A stretch of DNA of 64,000 nucleotides from Moritella sp. JT01 (GTDB lineage: Bacteria; Pseudomonadota; Gammaproteobacteria; Enterobacterales; Moritellaceae). The translations under genes were made by a program, and so were the position numbers. Below, piece after piece: positions 8,729 through 17,227 of this stretch (positions within the stretch are counted from its first letter, which is position 1; every line of letters begins with the position of its first letter). The DNA is taken from NCBI RefSeq assembly GCF_001574435.1, contig NZ_LOCN01000007.1:535186-599185 (forward strand). Reading direction: 5' to 3'. The notes beneath the pieces were generated by a model, which was given only the letters and a program-made list of their open reading frames with translations, ran no database searches and was not told the DNA's origin.

Positions 8729-9142
8729 CTACTCTTCCTCAATTAATAACTGAGTCGCACTAATTTTATTCTTTTGTAAAAAGGCGAGCAACTTAACCAT
8801 GTGCTGAATCTGAGCGGTTTTATCTGACGCTATCACAATTTCAGCATCCGATTTATCCGTCACCAACTTCACCAGTGCGGTAGTGAACGACTCCCAATCA
8901 CTAAACTGTTCACCTTGCAGCGCCCAATAAGGTGCTTGTGCTAAAATATTAATCGTCACTGATTTATTATCAACTTCACTTGTCACGGCATTGTCTGAAG
9001 TCGGTAGGTCTACTTCTAATGTTTGTAACTTAATACTCGCCGTCAGCAGCAAAAAAACCATGACAATAAAGATGATATCCAATAACGGGGTTAAATCCGG
9101 TAATATGCTCTCTGTCTCATTATCTTGGCTAACTTTGATCAT
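8729..9142 (-). CDS. exbD: Biopolymer transport protein ExbD
   Basis: 137 residues with one N-terminal membrane anchor (~20-40) followed by a periplasmic domain. The functionally essential Asp of the transmembrane helix is Asp22 (LTPLLDIIFIVMV). With ExbB it forms the proton-driven motor that energises TonB in the inner membrane. It overlaps exbB by 4 bp and is the last gene of tonB-exbB-exbD, the gene order of Vibrio tonB1-type clusters devoted to haem uptake. Likely co-regulated from the Fur boxes upstream of tonB. Confidence 0.93.
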   Translation of the reverse strand: MIKVSQDNETESILPDLTPLLDIIFIVMVFLLLTASIKLQTLEVDLPTSDNAVTSEVDNKSVTINILAQAPYWALQGEQFSDWESFTTALVKLVTDKSDAEIVIASDKTAQIQHMVKLLAFLQKNKISATQLLIEEE

Positions 9143-9912
9143 GCTGCACTGCCTAGGTTGTTGCTAATCGGTGAATGACACTGTTCTTTAGTGCTAGCGT
9201 TTACCGCTTCAGTATCCTGACTGACTGGGTTAGCCTTACCTTCGAGTTGTAATCCTTCTAACCACAGATTACAAAAATTAAGCGCATGTTCTAATTTATT
9301 GATCACTTTATCAGCCCAAAGCCCTAATAACTGCGATGCCGCAATGGCCGGTAAAGCCACCAATAGTCCTGCTGCCGTGGTATGCATTGCAATGCCTAAA
9401 CCATCAGCAAGATCGTTAGGCGTTACCGCCCCCGAACTTGCCGCGACAGCTTTAAACATATCGATTAAGCCTATGACTGTACCTAATAGACCTAATAAGG
9501 GGCTTAATACACCAATCAAAGCCAATAATTTTAATCCAGCACGTAGTTGTTGACGTTTTTGTTGTAACCACATTCCAGCGGCATCTTCACGTAACGATTT
9601 GGTAAAATGACGATGCTGGATCAACATCGCAACACCACGACTCATTAAAACGTGTTCTTTACCTAAATTCTGAGCTAATTGTGTTAATTCAGCATCATTA
9701 CTTGGTTGGTGTTGGCTCAAAAGCTTACCTATACGATGTGGCCCAACCCGAGTAAAGATAAATAACTGAACTAAGCGCTCAAGTACAATCGTTAGTGTGA
9801 TCGCGGAACATAATAATAAGGGTAACGTCATTAACCCTAACTGGGTTTGTAGATCCAGAAACGTTTGTGTCATTAACTCTAGGTGGCTTTGTAAATCGGG
9901 GAAATTCGGCAT
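9139..9912 (-). CDS. exbB: Biopolymer transport protein ExbB (MotA/TolQ/ExbB family)
   Basis: 257 residues with three transmembrane segments (~30-50, ~130-155, ~170-195). The conserved MotA/ExbB core GLLGTVIGLIDMFKAV is present, as are the Ala/Gly-rich third helix and GIAMHTTAAGLLVALPA. It forms the pentameric scaffold of the TonB motor. It starts 2 bp after tonB ends and overlaps exbD by 4 bp, so the three are translated from one message. Confidence 0.93.
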   Translation of the reverse strand: MPNFPDLQSHLELMTQTFLDLQTQLGLMTLPLLLCSAITLTIVLERLVQLFIFTRVGPHRIGKLLSQHQPSNDAELTQLAQNLGKEHVLMSRGVAMLIQHRHFTKSLREDAAGMWLQQKRQQLRAGLKLLALIGVLSPLLGLLGTVIGLIDMFKAVAASSGAVTPNDLADGLGIAMHTTAAGLLVALPAIAASQLLGLWADKVINKLEHALNFCNLWLEGLQLEGKANPVSQDTEAVNASTKEQCHSPISNNLGSAA

Positions 9913-9914
9913 GA

Positions 9915-10679
9915 TTAATCCAGTTTAAATTTTATCGGAACATAAACACGATGGGCAACAGCTTGACCATTCACTTTATAAGGTAAGAATTTCCACTTAA
10001 CGATAGCTTTAGAAGCAGCTTTGTCTAACATTTTAGTGCCTGAAGAATCTTTTAATTTAATCTTAATTTGCTTACCATTCTCATCTAACCAAACTTCATA
10101 TACCGCCGTTCCTTCAATCCCTTTACGCTTTGCGAGTCGAGGGTAACTTGGTGGTTGTGGCGTTTCAGCAAAACGAGATTCACTTACTAACTGTGGTACA
10201 TCAGTCACACCGGCTTTTGCGTCTGCACTGGCTTGTTGTCTTATTTTAGGTTCTGGTTCGATTATTTTTTTTGGTTCAAATTTTTCAGGCTTAACAGGCT
10301 TCGGTTCTTCTTTATCAGAAGTCACAGGTTCAGGAGCCTTTGATGCGACAGGCTTTTGTTCTTTGGGAATCGCTGTCTTTTTCTTTTTTACGTCTGATTC
10401 GACCGGATGTGGTTTCGCTTTCGTGACAGGCTTAACTTTAGGCTTAGGCTCAACGTTAGGTTTTGCCTTTTCGGCTTGTTTTACCTTCTCTGGTGGCTGC
10501 GTTTTAGTTTTTGTGTCAACAACGGGTACTGCTGGCGCTTTCATAAAGTTCACTGATACGCTATTAGATTTACTACCCACTGGCATAGCAAACGTTGTGT
10601 TTTCAGGTGCTGACCACAACATTGCACTGTGCAATGTTAGCGATAACGCGCCTGCGACTAAATAACGGTTTAAATTCAA
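9915..10679 (-). CDS. tonB: TonB energy-transducing protein
   Basis: 254 residues from the preferred TTG at 10679 (AGGA 8 bases upstream). A TTG at 10715 would add 12 residues. There is one N-terminal membrane anchor, then a long Pro/Lys/Glu-rich periplasmic spacer (~residues 50-155, repeated KPK and EPK). The TonB C-terminal domain follows, starting SYPRLAKRKGIEGTAVYEVW and ending in the usual beta-strand. It couples the ExbBD motor to outer-membrane receptors, most obviously the receptor gene just upstream. The spacer is unusually rich in charged repeats, as expected for a periplasm-spanning rod. Confidence 0.92.
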   Translation of the reverse strand: MNLNRYLVAGALSLTLHSAMLWSAPENTTFAMPVGSKSNSVSVNFMKAPAVPVVDTKTKTQPPEKVKQAEKAKPNVEPKPKVKPVTKAKPHPVESDVKKKKTAIPKEQKPVASKAPEPVTSDKEEPKPVKPEKFEPKKIIEPEPKIRQQASADAKAGVTDVPQLVSESRFAETPQPPSYPRLAKRKGIEGTAVYEVWLDENGKQIKIKLKDSSGTKMLDKAASKAIVKWKFLPYKVNGQAVAHRVYVPIKFKLD

Positions 10680-10713
10680 ACTAATCGTCCTGAAATACTG
10701 ACTTGTAAATAAC

Positions 10714-10767
10714 AATGAGAGTCATTATTATTCACAATGCAAACAATAGCAATTATCATTTGCATTT
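10714..10767 (-). promoter_or_regulatory. Two Fur-box-like sites upstream of tonB
   Basis: AATGAGAGTCATTATTA (10714-10730) and AATAGCAATTATCATTTGCAT (10745-10765) resemble the GATAATGATAATCATTATC Fur consensus. They indicate an iron-repressed promoter for tonB-exbB-exbD, separate from that of the receptor. Confidence 0.7.
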
Positions 10768-10858
10768 AATATTCAGGACGATTTTACTTTGTTGTTTTTA
10801 TATACGCGTATTTATGTATGCATAAAACTTATATATAATTAACGCTTATAAACAGATA

Positions 10859-13042
10859 TTAAAATTTCCAATCTACACTTACACCCCAGTTACGGCCCGC
10901 TTCTGCTTTACGGTCAACACCTTTATCACCAGGTTTTACCTTACTTACGTCATCGTATAACCAATATTGCTTATCAAAGGCATTAAATAGACCCGCAGTC
11001 AGTGTCACATCAGCGATAGGACGATAATATGCAGTAACATCAACAACCGTGTAGCCAGCAACAGATGCGATTGCGTCATCAGCCCAGTCGGCTTTACTTG
11101 CAACCATATTAATGTTTAACAATGAACCAAATTTACCGTTTGCGGCATCATAACCTAAGCCTAAATCACTGGTTAACGGTGCGATCGTATCTAACGTTTC
11201 ATTCGTATCTTTGTTATAACCTTCTAAATAAGCAATACTGAACTTGCTGTACATGCCTTCAGGCGCATTAATTGCTTCATCTAGTAATAATGTAGAACTA
11301 AATTCAACACCATAGATTTCAGCACTTGCTATATTGCCTTTAGTCGAATGATCCTTATTACCAACTTTACCTAAATTAACCTCGGCAATAAGATCTGTGT
11401 AATCGTTATAAAATGCCACAAGTTCAGTACGAACTGCATTGGTCTGAGTACGAATACCCATCTCATATGACACGCTTGATTCAGGTTTTAGATCTGGATT
11501 AGCATCAATAACAGCACCTGTATCGTAGAAGTAATATAAATCATAAACAGTCGGCGCTTTAAAACCTTGGCTGATTTGCGCAAAACCACTGAAGTTGTCA
11601 GTGAAGTGGTAAACAGAACCTAATTTAGCAGTGAATGCATCACTTGAACTATCTGGATATTCAGTATCTAAGCCATCATTCGTTTCTGGTGATACTTTAA
11701 ATGAATCATAACGTAAACCCGCAGTGACGATCAGACGTTCATCTAAGTAAAAGCCCTGATCTTGAGCAAATACACCCCATTGAGTGAGGGTCGCATCTGG
11801 CATATCGGTGTGACCAGGGCGAACAGTATTCTTATCATATTTGTAATCGACATTTTTAGTCGAAAAATCGTTCTGTAAGAAACTTGTACCATAAGTAATC
11901 TGATGGTAACTATTTTCCAATTCAATCAATTTATCAAACTGAGCGTCAAATTGAATTGATTCATCATTTGCATCACGTTCACGCATACGACGACCATTCG
12001 CAACGGTTGTATCATGATTTTTTGATAATGAATTAGTTTTTTGGAAGTTTAACTTCCAATCTAATGAATCGAACGCGGCATTATTGCCTGTCCACTGATG
12101 TTCAAAGCCGACACGTAAGCGCGTAGTCAAATCTTCATTATAATTATCGACATAAATATATTTACCAGTTAAATCTGGCATTGGTGAGCCCGGCGCGGGA
12201 GGGTTGGGGAACATATCGAAGCCTTCTTCAGAAAGCTCATCTTCATCATAAGTATTGGTATAATATTCAGTTGTCACACCAATACGATGCTGGTCATTTA
12301 ATTGATAAAATGCTTTTGCCAGTAAATTACCAATTTGCTGGTCTGCAGGGTTAGCCGCACCACGTTCACGACCATTAATGTCGGTACCATTACTGTGTGT
12401 TTGATATTCATTTGCATCTTTATACGTTAGCATAACGAGCGTTTCTAACTTATCTTTACGCATTGCCCAAGTGCCAGTGGTTTTGAAACTGTTATCAACA
12501 CTTTTATAGCCGCTTTTAATCCCAAATGCGTTTTCATTGCCATCTGTTTTTAGAACATCGTCTGGGTTTTTAGTACGCATAACGACTGCGCCGCCCAATG
12601 CATCAGAACCATATAAAGTAGATGAAGGACCTTTGTTTATTTCGATACTTTGCAGTGTATCTACTTCAATTGAACTCGGATATTTACGCTGTTCGTTTGA
12701 ACCTGGATTATAAGGTACAGGCTGCGCGACACCATCAACCATGATTTTTACTCGGCTATCATCCATACCACGAATATTAATACCAGACATACCAAAACGG
12801 CCAGAACCATTTACCGCAACACCAGGTGTTGCTTTTAAGGCTTCTTTAATATCTGCAGCCATGGTTTTATCAATGCTGTCTGCTGACACACTACTAATGG
12901 AACTTGAAACATCATTAATACTTTGCTCAGTACGCGTTGCAGAGACAACAACCTCATCAAGGGATGTTACAGCAGCTGCGTAACTATTTGTTGAGATGGC
13001 AAGTAAAATAGCGCTAGTTAGTATATTCATTTGAGCTGACAT
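10859..13042 (-). CDS. TonB-dependent haem/haemoglobin-type outer-membrane receptor (HutA/HuvA-like)
   Basis: 727 residues from the ATG at 13042, which has AAGGA close upstream; an upstream ATG at 13081 lacks one. Signal peptide (~1-22), TonB box region DEVVVSATR, plug domain (IRGMDDSRVKIMVDGV, GPSSTLYGSDALGGAV), then a 22-strand-type barrel ending in Trp-Lys-Phe. The FRAP/NPNL signature of haem receptors is seen as FKAPTVYDLYY and NPDLKPESS. It imports haem or haemoglobin-derived haem using TonB-ExbB-ExbD encoded next door. A Fur box and a 7-bp tandem array lie in its upstream region. Exact ligand is inferred. Confidence 0.87.
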   Translation of the reverse strand: MSAQMNILTSAILLAISTNSYAAAVTSLDEVVVSATRTEQSINDVSSSISSVSADSIDKTMAADIKEALKATPGVAVNGSGRFGMSGINIRGMDDSRVKIMVDGVAQPVPYNPGSNEQRKYPSSIEVDTLQSIEINKGPSSTLYGSDALGGAVVMRTKNPDDVLKTDGNENAFGIKSGYKSVDNSFKTTGTWAMRKDKLETLVMLTYKDANEYQTHSNGTDINGRERGAANPADQQIGNLLAKAFYQLNDQHRIGVTTEYYTNTYDEDELSEEGFDMFPNPPAPGSPMPDLTGKYIYVDNYNEDLTTRLRVGFEHQWTGNNAAFDSLDWKLNFQKTNSLSKNHDTTVANGRRMRERDANDESIQFDAQFDKLIELENSYHQITYGTSFLQNDFSTKNVDYKYDKNTVRPGHTDMPDATLTQWGVFAQDQGFYLDERLIVTAGLRYDSFKVSPETNDGLDTEYPDSSSDAFTAKLGSVYHFTDNFSGFAQISQGFKAPTVYDLYYFYDTGAVIDANPDLKPESSVSYEMGIRTQTNAVRTELVAFYNDYTDLIAEVNLGKVGNKDHSTKGNIASAEIYGVEFSSTLLLDEAINAPEGMYSKFSIAYLEGYNKDTNETLDTIAPLTSDLGLGYDAANGKFGSLLNINMVASKADWADDAIASVAGYTVVDVTAYYRPIADVTLTAGLFNAFDKQYWLYDDVSKVKPGDKGVDRKAEAGRNWGVSVDWKF

Positions 13043-13095
13043 GTTTTTTCCTTCAAGTGTCATAACTAATTTGTCGAGCATACTACCAAAGACAA

Positions 13096-13119
13096 ATAAG
13101 AATTACTATCATTCGCATT
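13096..13119 (-). promoter_or_regulatory. Fur-box-like site upstream of the receptor
   Basis: AATAAGAATTACTATCATTC and the next four bases match an imperfect Fur consensus on the minus strand. It lies about 55 bp before the preferred start codon, a position suited to iron repression. Confidence 0.75.
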
Positions 13120-13153
13120 AATATTTACATTAATTTCCCACTAAATATTCACA

Positions 13154-13244
13154 TTTAGGATTTAGGATTTAGGATTTAGGATTTAGGATTTAGGATTTAG
13201 GATTTAGGATTTAGGATTTAGGATTTAGGATTTAGGATTTAGGA
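13154..13244. repeat. 13-copy tandem heptamer (TTTAGGA)n
   Basis: Thirteen uninterrupted copies of TTTAGGA with partial units at the edges. It lies about 35 bp upstream of the receptor's Fur box, outside any gene. The perfection of the array implies recent slippage, so copy number probably varies between cells or strains. Confidence 0.97.
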
Positions 13245-13260
13245 TAAAGTATTTTATTGT

Positions 13261-13707
13261 AATTAATGGTACGCGTAGGTTTTGTGCGTTTTTTTAAACA
13301 CTATTAGTGATTTATGTCGTTCAAGAATCAACATTAAACTATAAATAATGAATAAAAATGAAAATATGGTATATTCAGGCGCTATTTTTTAATTAACCTA
13401 TCCATAATAGATAGCTAAACTGCAAGTTTTGCCGATCACAGGGTAAAGTTTGTTTATGTACTTAGGTATGGCACCTAGGTATTAAATATATTTTTTATAT
13501 ATTTAATAAGCATTTAACGCTCAGAGTAAACAATCCGGTCATCAATCATGAGGCTGTGAATATCAATGGTTAGGATTTATCCCACCACACTATTTACTCG
13601 GTATTAAATCTCAACTTCAATCATAAAATCAGCATTGTGATCTGTTTACTCACATTCATTTCAGATTAAGTAAAACACATCCGACTGATAAATAACCAAG
13701 AGGTAAT
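13261..13707. other. Intergenic region upstream of gltS
   Basis: About 450 bp without a gene. It contains an AT-rich palindrome near 13485-13508 (TAAATATA / TATATTTA) and must include the gltS promoter. I see no riboswitch or known operator with confidence. Confidence 0.4.
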
Positions 13708-14931
13708 ATGAATACTATTTATTCAATTGGTGAACTCGAATCTTTTTTAATTGCATTTTTAGTACTGTTTTTAGGGCATCTCATTAATAAAAAAGTCCCA
13801 GTACTACAACGCTTTAATATCCCCGAACCGATTGTCGGTGGATTGCTCGTGGCAATAATCATTACCCTTTTACACTTTCAAAATATCACACTTGAATTTT
13901 CCCTACCGCTACAAAGTACATTGATGCTCATGTTCTTTAGTACCGTCGGTTTAGCCGCCAGTTATACTCAGCTATTGAAAGGCGGCTCAAAAGTGTTCCT
14001 TTTCTTAGCCGTAGCATCACTCTATATTATTATTCAAAATGGTATTGGTGTGAGCTTAGCAACGATGCTTGGCCTCGATCCCATCCTAGGTTTAATTGCG
14101 GGCTCAATCACCTTGTCAGGTGGTCATGGCACAGGAGCCGCTTGGTCTCAAACATTTTATGATTTGTACGGGATGAACACCCTTGAATTAGCAATGGCAG
14201 CCGCGACTTTTGGCTTAGTGATTGGTGGTATTATCGGTGGTCCGATTGCACAACGACTCATTACCAAACATAATTTAGTGTCCGAGTATGGTATTGGTAC
14301 TAACCACCACGAACAGTTTCCTGAACTCGTCACTTACAATGAATTAGAAGAAGATCGTATTACAGGTAAAAGCATCATTGAAACGCTATTTATTCTGTTA
14401 ACTTGTGTTGTTGGTGCAGGCTATGTTGAACAAGCCGTATCACTGCTTAATATCTCTTGGTTAAGAATTCCTGACTTTGTTTATGCATTATTTTTAGGCG
14501 TGATCTTTACTAATACAACTGAAGTAACCAAAAGTTATAAAGTAAACAGTGAAGCCATTGATATCCTTGGTACCGTTGCCTTATCACTGTTCTTAGCAAT
14601 GGCATTAATGAATCTTAAATTGTGGAATATTTTTGATTTAGCATTACCACTGCTTATCATATTAGCAGTGCAAGCGGTTGTACTGGCGATATTCTCGTAT
14701 TTTGTCACCTTTAAAATAATGGGTTCAAATTACGATGCAGCGATTATTGCTGGCGGACATTGTGGTTTTGGTCTTGGCGCAACACCCACAGCGGTAATGA
14801 ACATGGGCTCACTTGTTTCACGCTACGGCCCTTCGCCACAAGCATTTATGGTCGTGCCTATTGTTGGCGCATTCTTTATTGATATTGTTAACTTGATTAT
14901 CCTGCAAGGTTATATCAGCTTTATTGGATAA
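13708..14931 (+). CDS. gltS: Sodium/glutamate symporter GltS
   Basis: 407 residues with about ten membrane segments arranged as two inverted halves, as in the ESS family. Each half has a Gly-rich re-entrant motif: SGGHGTGAAWSQTF in the first and GGHCGFGLGATPTAVMNM in the second. It imports glutamate with sodium across the inner membrane. Length matches E. coli GltS (about 400). The SD AAGAGGTAAT precedes the ATG. It is monocistronic, flanked by a long upstream region and a downstream hairpin. Confidence 0.95.
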   Translation: MNTIYSIGELESFLIAFLVLFLGHLINKKVPVLQRFNIPEPIVGGLLVAIIITLLHFQNITLEFSLPLQSTLMLMFFSTVGLAASYTQLLKGGSKVFLFLAVASLYIIIQNGIGVSLATMLGLDPILGLIAGSITLSGGHGTGAAWSQTFYDLYGMNTLELAMAAATFGLVIGGIIGGPIAQRLITKHNLVSEYGIGTNHHEQFPELVTYNELEEDRITGKSIIETLFILLTCVVGAGYVEQAVSLLNISWLRIPDFVYALFLGVIFTNTTEVTKSYKVNSEAIDILGTVALSLFLAMALMNLKLWNIFDLALPLLIILAVQAVVLAIFSYFVTFKIMGSNYDAAIIAGGHCGFGLGATPTAVMNMGSLVSRYGPSPQAFMVVPIVGAFFIDIVNLIILQGYISFIG

Positions 14932-14941
14932 ACTTCCGATG

Positions 14942-14970
14942 TATCAGGTCTGTGAATCTCAGGCCTGATA
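14942..14970 (+). terminator. Possible hairpin terminator after gltS
   Basis: TATCAGG and CCTGATA arms with CTG/CAG extending the stem. It starts 11 bp after the gltS stop. The T-run is weak. Confidence 0.5.
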
Positions 14971-14996
14971 ATCCTAAAAATACTCATATACCCAAG

Positions 14997-15095
14997 TTAC
15001 TTCAGTTTTGGCTTAACTCGATTCGCACGCCGAACACATATCATGATATAAAGCACCGTCAGAATCACAGGTACAGTCCATAAGAAACTCATCAT
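14997..15095 (-). CDS. 32-residue single-span membrane micropeptide
   Basis: A short frame with a strong SD (TAGGGGGA) just before a double ATG. The product has one hydrophobic helix (FLWTVPVILTVLYIMICV) followed by a basic tail, RRANRVKPKLK. It resembles the C-terminus of the His-rich protein encoded at 25152-25361 (LLWIAPVVLAAGYAVFAI then RRANRIKSTEK). It lies 43 bp after the TPR-like gene and is likely in the same Fur-box operon. Function unknown. Conservation with the paralogue argues that it is real. Confidence 0.65.
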   Translation of the reverse strand: MMSFLWTVPVILTVLYIMICVRRANRVKPKLK

Positions 15096-15138
15096 TCCCC
15101 CTATTCCATAAACAGATTATTATTTAATATAATTAAGA

Positions 15139-15567
15139 CTAATGCATAGTTGGGTGAGGATCTGCAAGCCATTCGGGTGATACTTGTAAAGCATCAAAGC
15201 AAGATTCACAGATTGGGTGACGACGACTAAAATCTAATAACGGCATCAAAGTAACTTTGACCCCTTGTGTCGCCAATGCCTTAAAAGAGTCTGATACAAA
15301 CTCGCCACGTAATAATGACATCATCCACTGATGAGGCATGGTTAAATAGCGTAGTGCGGTATAATGTTGGCCTTGCTCTTCATAGACTGCTGCTAAGTTA
15401 TGCTGAGCAGATATCCATGCCATAAGTAACTCTTCATTTTCAGGCTCATTATCCCATTGTTGCTTTATCTGTTCGACAGCATTTTGGTAACAAAATTCAG
15501 CATCCTGCCAAGATTTTGAATCAAAACAACTATTTCCATTTTCCATCAACACTTTCCAAGTTTGCAT
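15139..15567 (-). CDS. Fur-linked TPR-like protein of unknown function
   Basis: 142 residues, no signal peptide. Residues ~5-95 form two or three helix pairs resembling tetratricopeptide repeats (SWQDAEFCYQNAVEQI, AWISAQHNLAAVYEEQGQHY). The C-terminus holds a CxxC pair (PICESCFDAL) and a His-containing tail (ADPHPTMH) that might bind a metal. A good SD (AAGGTGG) precedes the ATG. Two adjacent Fur-box-like sites lie 16-53 bp upstream. It probably forms an operon with the micropeptide downstream. No precise function is known to me. Confidence 0.75.
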   Translation of the reverse strand: MQTWKVLMENGNSCFDSKSWQDAEFCYQNAVEQIKQQWDNEPENEELLMAWISAQHNLAAVYEEQGQHYTALRYLTMPHQWMMSLLRGEFVSDSFKALATQGVKVTLMPLLDFSRRHPICESCFDALQVSPEWLADPHPTMH

Positions 15568-15582
15568 AACACCACCTTAATA

Positions 15583-15620
15583 ATAATGATTCTCATTTAT
15601 ATTTGATAATCGTTATCATG
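15583..15620 (-). promoter_or_regulatory. Double Fur-box-like site upstream of the TPR-like gene
   Basis: ATAATGATTCTCATTTAT (15583-15600) is followed at once by ATTTGATAATCGTTATCATG (15601-15620); the second is close to the Fur consensus. The whole block, including a trailing GTAAAGC, is nearly repeated at 25388-25437 upstream of the Ni-SOD operon. Confidence 0.8.
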
Positions 15621-15665
15621 TAAAGCTAAATTAGTGCAAAACCAAAATATAATTTATATCATTCA

Positions 15666-17156
15666 TCAATTCGCATTAATTGATGAGAACTGTGCCCAAC
15701 TCTGACGTTTGCGATAAATCGTTGATGCACTTATATCAAGCAAAGCTGCGGCTTTTGGCACATTACCATTACAGTGTGCTATCGCATTTTCAATAATCTG
15801 TTTTTCACTTTGCCACAATGGGATTATATCGTCCTCTACCTCTGTAATCAGTCTTACATTCTCAGGCTTAAAATTATCACTATCATGAGAGATCAGCGTT
15901 GGTAAATTCTTGCGTGGAGGTAATAAATTTAGACAGTCATCAAACGCTAATAAATGTGGATGTCTTTTCTGTTCATCTACTATATTTTCTTGGTGCATTT
16001 CAATTGGTAACATTGCACTTGTTACTAGACCCGAATTATTTAAAACAACTATTTGTCTGATCACATTTTGCAACATACGCACATTACCCGGCCAAGAGTA
16101 ATTCGTAATCATTTCAATTGCTTTATTATCAAAACCTTTAAATTTTTTGCCCTCTTCAATACTGTAGTCATTCAGTAATTGCTGAGCGATTATAAGGCAG
16201 TCATTATTACGCATACGTAAAGGGGGTAACTCAATGGGGATCACATGTAAACGGTAAAAAAGGTCTTCACGGAATCTGCCTGCCGTCACCTCATTCCAAG
16301 GTTGTCTATTGGTTGCGCTAATAAAACGCACATCAACATGCTCTTCTTGTGACCCACCAACACGTTGAAATACGCCGGTTTGAATAAATCGTAATAACTT
16401 ACTCTGTAAATCAAGGTCCATTTCGCATATTTCATCCAGAAAAAGCGTCCCACCATGCGCGCGAGTTGCTGCGCCATCACGATTAGATGTTGCACCTGTA
16501 AACGCACCTTTCATATGGCCAAAAATTTCGCTTTCAATCAATTCTTTAGGTATCGCAGCACAATTAAGTGCAACAAAAGGTTTCGTTTTTCGTATACCAC
16601 AATCATGAACAGCTTGCGCACAAACTTCTTTACCTGTCCCACTTTCACCGACGATAAAGACAGACGCTTTACTGCTTGCGACACAATCAATCGTTTTATA
16701 TACCGCCTGCATTGCGAGTGATTCCCCAATGAAACCTTGAAAATTATTTTTAGGTAAACTATTTTCGTAATTGGCAACCAAATTAATTAAATTCCGCTGC
16801 TTAACCGCATTACGTACTGTAATTGAAAGACGCTTCGCATCAAAAGGTTTAACCAAAAAATCAAATGCGCCAGCGCGCATTGCATCGACCGCAATATCAA
16901 TTGAACCGTAAGCCGTAATCATAATAATACTGATATCAGGGTGTCGTTGCTGCACAGTTATCAAAATATCCATACCTGACATATCAGGTAATTGGATATC
17001 TAAAATCAGTAAATCAGGTTGCCATCGAGTAAGCTCAGCAAGTGCATCTCGCCCTGATTGAACATGAGTAACCTTGGCTCCTTCAGTACGCAAGTAAGTA
17101 CTGTAAATAGCACCTACAGAAGCACTGTCTTCAACTAATAACGCAGTAAACTTCAT
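15666..17156 (-). CDS. LuxO/SypG-like sigma-54-dependent response regulator
   Basis: 496 residues from the ATG at 17156 (AAGGAG SD); a longer frame starts at 17192. Receiver domain ~1-120 with phosphoacceptor Asp in LLILDIQLPDMSGMD. AAA+ domain ~140-380 with Walker A GESGTGKE, the sigma-54 contact GAFTGA and Walker B GGTLFLDE. C-terminal Fis-type HTH (GNVPKAAALLDISASTIYRKR). The receiver-AAA junction (NFQGFIGESLAMQAVYKTID) closely resembles LuxO of Vibrio quorum sensing and SypG of biofilm control. Flippase and glycosyltransferase genes lie beside it and no luxU is adjacent, so control of exopolysaccharide is plausible. Which paralogue it is cannot be settled here. Confidence 0.88.
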   Translation of the reverse strand: MKFTALLVEDSASVGAIYSTYLRTEGAKVTHVQSGRDALAELTRWQPDLLILDIQLPDMSGMDILITVQQRHPDISIIMITAYGSIDIAVDAMRAGAFDFLVKPFDAKRLSITVRNAVKQRNLINLVANYENSLPKNNFQGFIGESLAMQAVYKTIDCVASSKASVFIVGESGTGKEVCAQAVHDCGIRKTKPFVALNCAAIPKELIESEIFGHMKGAFTGATSNRDGAATRAHGGTLFLDEICEMDLDLQSKLLRFIQTGVFQRVGGSQEEHVDVRFISATNRQPWNEVTAGRFREDLFYRLHVIPIELPPLRMRNNDCLIIAQQLLNDYSIEEGKKFKGFDNKAIEMITNYSWPGNVRMLQNVIRQIVVLNNSGLVTSAMLPIEMHQENIVDEQKRHPHLLAFDDCLNLLPPRKNLPTLISHDSDNFKPENVRLITEVEDDIIPLWQSEKQIIENAIAHCNGNVPKAAALLDISASTIYRKRQSWAQFSSINAN

Positions 17157-17227
17157 ACAAGGACTCCTTGTCATGCCAACACTATGGCACATACCTTAAT
17201 ATTCTAACTTTAGTCACGAATTAAAAA

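Noticed and set aside
13154-13244. CRISPR-like array
   Set aside because: Seven-base units repeat head-to-tail with no spacers; this is a simple tandem repeat.
13613-13665. CRP site upstream of gltS (TGTGA ... TCACA near 13640)
   Set aside because: The half-sites are nine bases apart rather than six, so the match is not convincing.
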